NCBI RefSeq assembly: GCF_042679565.1
Contig: NZ_JBHTMY010000003.1
Span: 930,001-994,000, forward strand
Reading direction: 5' to 3'
From: Namhaeicola litoreus
GTDB lineage: Bacteria > Bacteroidota > Bacteroidia > Flavobacteriales > Flavobacteriaceae
DNA length: 64,000 bases
The translations under genes and the position numbers were made by a program. Below the pieces are notes generated by a model that was not told where the DNA came from, made no database searches, and worked only from the letters and a program-made list of their open reading frames with translations. Positions 58,425 to 64,000 of the stretch are shown one piece after another; positions within the stretch are counted from its first letter, which is position 1, and every line of letters begins with the position of its first letter.

Positions 58425-59522
58425 TTATCCGAGTTCGAACATTTTATATTGTTGATTCACTTTTTTAACTATTTCTTCTGTGCGAGAGGCATGCGTATCT
58501 GTAATAAAAATTTGACCAAAGTTATGATCATTGACCAGTTCTATTAATTGAGAAACTCGATTGTCATCTAATTTATCAAAGATATCATCTAAAAGCATAA
58601 TGGGTGTAATTTTGGTTTTTTCTTTCAAAAAATCAAATTGAGCCAATTTTAGAGCAATTAGTAAAGATTTTTGCTGACCTTGAGATCCAAATTTTTTGAT
58701 GGGAAATCCTGCTAAAAGGAAAACAATGTCATCTCTATGAATCCCGGAACTCGTGTATTGAAGCAATTTATCTTTCGACTCATTTTGAATCAAAATTGAA
58801 CTTAAATCCTGCTCATGCAATTGAGAATCATATTTCAAATTGATTTCTTCAGAATTCTTTTCACTTGAAATTCCTAAGATCTGCTTATATCTTTTTTGAA
58901 AAACTTCGATAAATTGATCAACAAATGCTTTTCGCTTGGCATAAATCTTGGTTCCAAAATCTGCTAATTGTTGGTTATAAATATCAAGGTTTGTTTTATC
59001 AAATGTTCTATTGGCCGCGAAGAATTTCAACAAGGCATTTCGTTGCGCCAAAGTTTGATTATAGCTCAAAAGATCGTTTAAAAAATCATTATCGTTCATG
59101 GCAATGATACCATCAATGAATTTTCTTCGCAAATCACTACCCTCTTTAATCAGATCTGTGTCTGATGGAGAAATGATCACAGCAGGTAGAAAACCAAAAT
59201 GATCACTGAGCTTTTCGTATTCTTTTCCGTTTTTTTTGACTACTTTTTTATGTCCTTTTTTTAGCCCTACACTTACAACAACAGATTTTTCTTCTCTTTC
59301 ATAGTTTCCCTCGATGAGAAAATAGTCATTGTCGTGCTGTATGCATTGAGTGCCGACAGAATTGAAATAACCTTTTGTATATGACAAGTGATAAATAGCA
59401 TCTAAAACATTGGTCTTGCCAATTCCATTTTGCCCGACAAAACAATTTATTTTCGGCTCAAATTCAAAAAACCGAGCGTCAAAATTTTTAAAATGTAATA
59501 AGGATAAAGAATTTAAAACCAT
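58425..59522 (-). CDS. recF: DNA replication and repair protein RecF
   Basis: A 365-residue SMC-like ATPase. Walker A G-Q-N-G-I-G-K-T at residues 30-37, the ABC signature KFGSQGQQKSLLIALKLAQ near 275-293, and Walker B ITPIMLLDDIFDKLDD. It loads RecA on gapped DNA through RecOR. It heads a leftward row with DUF721, VWA and prohibitin genes. No DnaA/DnaN cluster is near, unlike in many bacteria. Confidence 0.94.
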   Translation of the reverse strand: MVLNSLSLLHFKNFDARFFEFEPKINCFVGQNGIGKTNVLDAIYHLSYTKGYFNSVGTQCIQHDNDYFLIEGNYEREEKSVVVSVGLKKGHKKVVKKNGKEYEKLSDHFGFLPAVIISPSDTDLIKEGSDLRRKFIDGIIAMNDNDFLNDLLSYNQTLAQRNALLKFFAANRTFDKTNLDIYNQQLADFGTKIYAKRKAFVDQFIEVFQKRYKQILGISSEKNSEEINLKYDSQLHEQDLSSILIQNESKDKLLQYTSSGIHRDDIVFLLAGFPIKKFGSQGQQKSLLIALKLAQFDFLKEKTKITPIMLLDDIFDKLDDNRVSQLIELVNDHNFGQIFITDTHASRTEEIVKKVNQQYKMFELG

Positions 59523-59714
59523 GTATTAGAAACTAATGTAAGAGAGATGATACAAGCCGAAATGGAAAAATCTTTTCTCAGTCGAGAATTCTTTTACCAG
59601 TAATAAACATAAATAATTGATTTTGTTTGTTTTACAAATAAAATTATCAATTACCGATGTTTACAAAAAAACAAAAATTAATTCAAAAACTGCTTATCAA
59701 TTGAAATAATATTT

Positions 59715-59722
59715 TAATTTTG
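59715..59722 (+). promoter_or_regulatory. Putative -7 box TAATTTTG
   Basis: Exact TAnnTTTG match 17 bp before the TPR gene start at 59740, in the 217-bp gap that separates it from the divergent recF gene. It probably starts the rightward TPR-ribH transcript. Confidence 0.5.
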
Positions 59723-59739
59723 CGCGAAAATTTTAATAG

Positions 59740-60504
59740 ATGGCGACATATAAGAAAAAAGGTGGAAAAGTAAGAAAAACACAAATTTCCAGTATTGAAG
59801 ATCACAGTACAACGGCAGAAGTTTTTAATACTTTAGATGAAACTGCATCAAAATCTGAACAATGGGTTGAAAAACATCAAAGAAAAATATTAATTGCATT
59901 ATCTGTTATAGCCCTAGTTATTCTGGGTTCAATCGCTTACAATAATTATGTTATTGAGCCAAAAGAAAAAGAAGCTGCAGATGAACTGGCATTTCCAAAA
60001 CAGAGTTTTGAGCAAGCTCAATCGGCAACTGTATCGGCTGATTCTTTGTTTACTATTGCACTAAATGGTGCTGATGGAAAATATGGTTTATTAGACATTA
60101 TCGATAATTACGGAAAAACCAAAGCTGGAAATTTAGCCAAATACATGAGTGGGATTTCATATTTGAAATTAAGTGATTATGAAAACGCCATTAAATATTT
60201 AAATGATTTTTCATCTGAAGATGAAATGTTGGGTAGTTTAGCTTTAGGAAATATAGGTGATGCGTTTATAGAGATCAATCAACCTAAAGACGCTTTAGAC
60301 TATTACAAAAAAGCGGCTAATTTTAAAGACAATAGTTTTACAACGCCTCTTTACCTTTTTAAAGCAGGAAATACAGCCATGGAGTTAGATAAATACAGTG
60401 ATGCACTTTCCATGTTTGAACGCATTAAGAATGATTACAACACATCTGAAGAGGCTAAACAAATTGATGTTTTTATTGAAAGAGCAAAATTAGCCAATAA
60501 GTAA
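59740..60504 (+). CDS. Membrane-anchored tetratricopeptide repeat protein
   Basis: A 254-residue protein with a basic start (KKKGGKVRKTQ), a single membrane helix (about 49-66) and a periplasmic part containing TPR repeats (about 100-250): for example AKYMSGISYLKLSDYENAIKYL and FKAGNTAMELDKYSDALSMFERI. The layout resembles YfgM, a SecYEG/chaperone partner, and other adapter proteins. It starts the ribH transcript (6 bp to ribH). Exact partners unknown. Confidence 0.8.
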   Translation: MATYKKKGGKVRKTQISSIEDHSTTAEVFNTLDETASKSEQWVEKHQRKILIALSVIALVILGSIAYNNYVIEPKEKEAADELAFPKQSFEQAQSATVSADSLFTIALNGADGKYGLLDIIDNYGKTKAGNLAKYMSGISYLKLSDYENAIKYLNDFSSEDEMLGSLALGNIGDAFIEINQPKDALDYYKKAANFKDNSFTTPLYLFKAGNTAMELDKYSDALSMFERIKNDYNTSEEAKQIDVFIERAKLANK

Positions 60505-60509
60505 TTCAG

Positions 60510-60980
60510 ATGGCTACGAATAATTTATCATTATACGATGATTCAACTGTCCCAAATGCGAATGCTTTTCGATTTGGGATTGTTGTTTCTGAGTGGAATA
60601 TTGATATCACTAAAAAATTATGTGATGGCGCCGTTGAAACTCTATTAAAGCACGGTGCAAAGCCAGATCACATTACAATTCTTCAGGTCCCTGGAAGTTT
60701 TGAATTGATTTTCGGTGCAAAAAAATTATTGAAAGAAAATCGTTTTGATGCTATTATTGCTATAGGCAATGTGATTCAAGGAGAAACAAAGCATTTCGAT
60801 TATGTCTGTGAAGCAGTTTCTCAAGGAATTAAGGATTTAAATGTTTTATATGACACGCCAACCATTTTTTGTGTTTTAACAGACAACAATAAACAGCAAT
60901 CTATTGATCGATCTGGCGGCAAATTTGGAAATAAGGGAATTGAATGTGCCGTTGCCGCAATAAAAATGGCCAATTTATAG
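60510..60980 (+). CDS. ribH: 6,7-dimethyl-8-ribityllumazine synthase
   Basis: A 156-residue subunit that forms an icosahedral or pentameric enzyme for riboflavin synthesis. Seen: GIVVSEWNIDITKKLCDGAVETL, VPGSFELIFGAKKLL and the catalytic His region IQGETKHFDYVCEAVSQGI. It joins 5-amino-6-ribitylamino-uracil with a butanone phosphate. No other rib gene is adjacent. A TPR protein gene precedes it by 6 bp. Confidence 0.95.
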   Translation: MATNNLSLYDDSTVPNANAFRFGIVVSEWNIDITKKLCDGAVETLLKHGAKPDHITILQVPGSFELIFGAKKLLKENRFDAIIAIGNVIQGETKHFDYVCEAVSQGIKDLNVLYDTPTIFCVLTDNNKQQSIDRSGGKFGNKGIECAVAAIKMANL

Positions 60981-61097
60981 GAGATCATTTCTTCATTCTT
61001 TCTTTCATTATTTAACGTTAAGTATATCTGAAAATATGATATGCTGTTGTAATAACTTAGATGATTACGTATATTTGTTATCATTAGAAACAAAGTT

Positions 61098-61385
61098 ATG
61101 CTAGGTAGTCCTTTTAAAACACGTTCGTATTATGTCTTTGATTATAAGCCTCGGTATTATGATCCAAAAAAAGAGCGTCTTGAACACATGAAAAAACTAG
61201 CAGCAGAAGAAAAATCAGCAAGTAGTTTGTCAGGTATCTCTATTTCAAAAGACAATCTGAGAAAGGATTGGGCACGTCACAAAAAGAGGACAATTGATAG
61301 AAAATCAAATCTTCGTTTAGCCATCATCATTGCAATTTTGGTAGGATTAGCTGCTTATTTTTTCGAAATCCATAAATTGATTTAA
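61098..61385 (+). CDS. Small membrane protein of unknown function
   Basis: A 95-residue protein with a basic, charged N-terminal two thirds (YYDPKKERLEHMKKLAAEEK) and one C-terminal membrane helix (about 71-89, LAIIIAILVGLAAYFFEI). It resembles small proteins found next to mutL in flavobacteria; some databases call such proteins riboflavin synthase subunit beta, which the sequence does not support. Its stop overlaps the mutL start (TAATG), indicating coupling with MutL. Confidence 0.75.
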   Translation: MLGSPFKTRSYYVFDYKPRYYDPKKERLEHMKKLAAEEKSASSLSGISISKDNLRKDWARHKKRTIDRKSNLRLAIIIAILVGLAAYFFEIHKLI

Positions 61386-63208
61386 TGTCAGATATCATCC
61401 AACTTTTACCTGATCATGTGGCCAATCAAATTGCAGCAGGAGAAGTAGTTCAAAGACCCGCTTCAGTTGTAAAAGAGCTATTGGAAAATGCGGTTGATGC
61501 AAAGGCTAAAGTAATCTCACTGGTTATAAAAGAGGCTGGAAGAATGCTTATTCAAGTGATTGATGACGGCTTAGGCATGAGTCAAACAGACTGCAGAATG
61601 GCTTTTGAAAGACATGCGACTTCAAAAATCAGAACGGCTGATGACCTTTTTAATTTACATTCAAACGGATTCAGAGGTGAGGCTTTGGCTTCTATTGCCG
61701 CCGTGGCACACGTGTCTATTAAAACAAAACAAGATAATCAGGAAATTGGCTCTCAGTTAGTCATCCACGGTGGTCATGTACAATCGCAAGAACCCATCTA
61801 TACCCAAAAAGGCACCAATATAGAGGTTAAGAATCTATTCTATAATATTCCTGCAAGAAGAAATTTTTTGAAGTCGAATACCATCGAAACTAGGCATATT
61901 ATTGATGTCTTTCAAAGAATTGCTCTCACCTACCCACACCTTTCTTTTTCGCTCACCCATAACGATCAGGAAATCTACAACTTGAAATCTGCCAATCTAA
62001 AAAAGAGATTGGTCCATGTGTTTGGCAAACAGATCGATGAAAAATTGATTCCCATCAATGAATCGACAGAAATTATAAAAATTAGTGGCTTTGTCACAAA
62101 ACCCAGTTATGCAAAAAAGAAAAGAGGTGAACAATTCTTCTTTGTAAACGATAGGTATATTAAAAGTCAGTACCTAGACCACGCTGTCCATTTAGCGTTT
62201 GAAAATCTTATACCAAGCGGAGAACATCCTTCGTATTTTCTATATTTAGAAGTGCCTCCTCAAAGTATCGACATCAACATACATCCGACCAAAACTGAAA
62301 TAAAATTTGATAATGAAAAGGATCTTTATGCGATTTTAAGGGCAACTATCAAACACAGCTTAGGGCAATATAATGCCGCTCCGATACTTGATTTTAATAG
62401 AGATTCCAATCTGGATACTCCCTATCACTATCAAAACAAATCAATTAAAGCGCCTTCCATTCAAGTAGATCGGAACTTCAACCCTTTTTCAAACCAAACA
62501 AATGTTCCTTCTAAAAAAATTAGTTCTGATTGGGAATCATTATATATCGATACTAAGCGAGAAAAAGAGCAAGAAAGAATTAAGCACATCGAGTTTGAAT
62601 ATGAAAATGTAACACAACATTTATTTGATAAAAAAGAGCAGGTCTATTTTAAAACTTATCAATTACACGAAAAATATATTGTGAGCGCCATACAATCAGG
62701 ATTAGTGTTGATCGATCAAAATGCGGCTCATCAAAGAATTTTGTACGAAGACTTTTTGGCTAAAATTACGATTGATGGTCTTGGAAGTCAATCTTTGCTC
62801 TTTCCAAAACTTATTCAAATCACGGCAGCTGACAGTGCATTAATCCAAGAAATACAATCAGATTTAGAAAGCTCTGGATTCCACTTTACACTCAAAAAAG
62901 ATGGAAAGCTTTTTGCCGATTCAATTCCAGCCCATATAAAAGTAGAGCAATTAGGTGATTTTGTAGATCAACTGATCAATGATCTTAAAAGTGATCATCC
63001 AAATAGCAATATTAGTCAAATTGATACCATCGCCAAGAGTATGGCTAAATCTTGCTCCATCAAAAAAGGAATAAAACTTAGCAATAAAGAACAAGAAGAT
63101 ATACTAAATAAGCTATTTTTGTGCAAAGAACCGAATTATTCGCCCTTTGGCAAGAAAACGTATATTACAATTTCTACCACCTTTGTAGAAGAAGAATTTG
63201 ATAGTTAA
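61385..63208 (+). CDS. mutL: DNA mismatch repair protein MutL
   Basis: A 607-residue GHKL ATPase. The N-terminal ATPase half has the family motifs GEVVQRPASVVKELLENAVDA, DDGLGM and GFRGEALASIAAV, followed by a transducer domain and, from about 415, a dimerisation domain. In most MutL proteins of species without MutH, a metal endonuclease motif DQHA-x2-E-x4-E lies in that domain; here it reads D-Q-N-A-A-H-Q-R-I-L-Y-E (residues 444-455), with His to Asn and Glu to Gln, and the late CPHGRP-like motif is SPFGKK. The endonuclease may be inactive. Otherwise full length. Confidence 0.93.
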   Translation: MSDIIQLLPDHVANQIAAGEVVQRPASVVKELLENAVDAKAKVISLVIKEAGRMLIQVIDDGLGMSQTDCRMAFERHATSKIRTADDLFNLHSNGFRGEALASIAAVAHVSIKTKQDNQEIGSQLVIHGGHVQSQEPIYTQKGTNIEVKNLFYNIPARRNFLKSNTIETRHIIDVFQRIALTYPHLSFSLTHNDQEIYNLKSANLKKRLVHVFGKQIDEKLIPINESTEIIKISGFVTKPSYAKKKRGEQFFFVNDRYIKSQYLDHAVHLAFENLIPSGEHPSYFLYLEVPPQSIDINIHPTKTEIKFDNEKDLYAILRATIKHSLGQYNAAPILDFNRDSNLDTPYHYQNKSIKAPSIQVDRNFNPFSNQTNVPSKKISSDWESLYIDTKREKEQERIKHIEFEYENVTQHLFDKKEQVYFKTYQLHEKYIVSAIQSGLVLIDQNAAHQRILYEDFLAKITIDGLGSQSLLFPKLIQITAADSALIQEIQSDLESSGFHFTLKKDGKLFADSIPAHIKVEQLGDFVDQLINDLKSDHPNSNISQIDTIAKSMAKSCSIKKGIKLSNKEQEDILNKLFLCKEPNYSPFGKKTYITISTTFVEEEFDS

Positions 63209-63217
63209 AGCACATTT

Positions 63218-63955
63218 ATGGGAAGAATTACAGATGCAGTTAAGCATCTTATAATCATCAACGTTATTTTTTTTGCTGCAGGGCCATTACTGGGTACTAA
63301 TTTATCAGAATGGCTCGCTTTATATTTTCCTAAAAATGAAAATTTTGGGATTTGGCAGTTTGTATCGCATATGTTTATGCATGGAAGCTTTATGCATATA
63401 CTTTTTAATATGTATGCGCTTTGGGCTTTTGGTACACCGTTAGAGCAAATGTGGGGCAAAAATAAATTTTTGTTCTTCTATTTTTCTGCGGGTATCGGTG
63501 CCGGTATCATTTATACTTTGGTGAATTATTATCAGTTTAATGGCGTATATCGAGAATTGATTCAAATAGGTTTAAGTGAAGGTGATATTCAACAGATGTT
63601 GACGACTGGGCAGTACAACTCAAATATATTAACTCAAATATCTGAAAAGCAAATTTCTAATTTTTATCAAATTTATCATACGCCAGCGGTGGGAGCCTCC
63701 GGCGCAATCTATGGTGTTCTTGTGGCTTTTGGCATGTCATTTCCAAATGCAAAATTGGCGCTTATTTTTTTCCCTGTGCCGATTGCGGCAAAATACTTTA
63801 TTCCCGTACTCATCGCTTTAGACCTTTTTTCTGGCGTAACCGGTTTTTCCCTTTTCGGAGGAGGAATTGCTCATTTTGCGCATGTGGGTGGAGCTGTCAT
63901 TGGATTTATTATGATGCAATATTGGAAAAAGAATCAATTTAATCGCTGGAATTAA
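63218..63955 (+). CDS. Rhomboid intramembrane serine protease
   Basis: A 245-residue protein with six to seven membrane helices. The catalytic Ser161 lies in VGASGAIYGVL and the His222 in HFAHVGGAVIGF, the complete rhomboid dyad; an HMFMHGSFMHILFNM helix is also typical. It cleaves membrane proteins in the lipid bilayer. It starts 9 bp after mutL in the same direction. Its substrate is unknown. Confidence 0.92.
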   Translation: MGRITDAVKHLIIINVIFFAAGPLLGTNLSEWLALYFPKNENFGIWQFVSHMFMHGSFMHILFNMYALWAFGTPLEQMWGKNKFLFFYFSAGIGAGIIYTLVNYYQFNGVYRELIQIGLSEGDIQQMLTTGQYNSNILTQISEKQISNFYQIYHTPAVGASGAIYGVLVAFGMSFPNAKLALIFFPVPIAAKYFIPVLIALDLFSGVTGFSLFGGGIAHFAHVGGAVIGFIMMQYWKKNQFNRWN

Positions 63956-63969
63956 AATACTTTTTTGTC

Positions 63970-64000
63970 ATGCAATTGTTAGATACTATAACAGATAAAT
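63970..64000 (+). CDS. Start of a possible next gene, cut by the window end
   Basis: An ATG 14 bp after the rhomboid gene opens a frame (MQLLDTITDK) that runs off the right edge. Only 10 codons are visible. A second rhomboid gene commonly follows in flavobacteria, but nothing here proves it. Confidence 0.35.
   Translation, partial: MQLLDTITDK

Noticed and set aside
61098..61385. Riboflavin synthase subunit beta, a name used in databases for similar proteins
   Set aside because: The lumazine synthase is the separate gene at 60510; this protein is a small basic membrane protein with no lumazine or riboflavin synthase motif.
1..64000. CRISPR arrays, tRNA or rRNA genes, transposases, phage genes
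   Set aside because: No regularly spaced direct repeats, no tRNA-like cloverleaf and no mobile element protein was recognised in reading; covariance and profile searches could not be run.

Overview
The window looks like a low-GC chromosome segment from a marine-type flavobacterium (Bacteroidota, Flavobacteriia). The evidence is TAnnTTTG promoter boxes in front of many genes, many short lipoproteins, a fused HisB phosphatase/dehydratase, a fused branched-chain 2-oxoacid dehydrogenase E1 alpha-beta, a split transketolase N-subunit, and flavobacterial neighbourhoods such as recF-DUF721 and mutL-rhomboid. The species cannot be named from sequence alone. No rRNA, tRNA, CRISPR array, transposase or phage module was seen.

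Layout. 1-3115: the end of a type II fatty-acid/polyketide-like cluster (FabL-like enoyl reductase, dehydratase, ketosynthase, acyl carrier protein, phosphopantetheinyl transferase). Its left part lies outside the window, and it resembles flexirubin/aryl-polyene clusters. 3326-9823: cold-shock-domain proteins, two EamA transporters, a Na+/H+ antiporter, and an ATP-grasp (PurD-like) plus GNAT pair. 10127-13594: a very large cytosolic protein that may be a PPi-type PEP carboxykinase, preceded by a 20-bp perfect palindrome. 13935-15570: an arsR-thioredoxin-permease metal(loid) operon. 15571-15932: a non-coding stretch with a nested inverted repeat. 15933-21776: a Bcr/CflA efflux pump facing a leftward set (XdhC, MobA-like transferase, M28 peptidase, DinB-like protein, TauE permease, Cys-rich protein). 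21947-30132: envelope lipoproteins, BCKDH E1 with an Lrp regulator, an M14 peptidase divergent from an XRE regulator across a region with five similar inverted repeats, an orphan transketolase N-subunit, and histidine ammonia-lyase. 30279-35856: two tandem TlpA-like lipoproteins, a secreted phospholipase D-like protein, a VOC lipoprotein and a 56-residue lipoprotein.

35915-43510 holds a complete leftward histidine operon (hisG-D-C-B-H-A-F-IE plus a thioesterase). It is headed by a leader peptide with four consecutive His codons and an attenuator terminator. HutH, which degrades histidine, lies about 13 kb away without other hut genes.

43698-53256 holds secreted proteins, pepT-lysA, a PgpH-type HD phosphohydrolase, a thiolase and an NlpC/P60-like protein whose catalytic Cys is replaced. 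53259-59522 is a leftward block: recF, DUF721, a VWA membrane protein, a prohibitin-like protein and a CapD-type nucleotide-sugar dehydratase. 59740-63955 runs rightward: a TPR membrane protein, ribH, a small membrane protein, mutL with a degenerate endonuclease motif, and a rhomboid protease.

Most of the window is core metabolism. The parts most worth a second look are the His attenuator, the XRE/M14 operator region, the candidate PPi-PEPCK with its operator, the nested repeat at 15.7 kb, the Cys-less NlpC/P60 protein and the MutL motif change.
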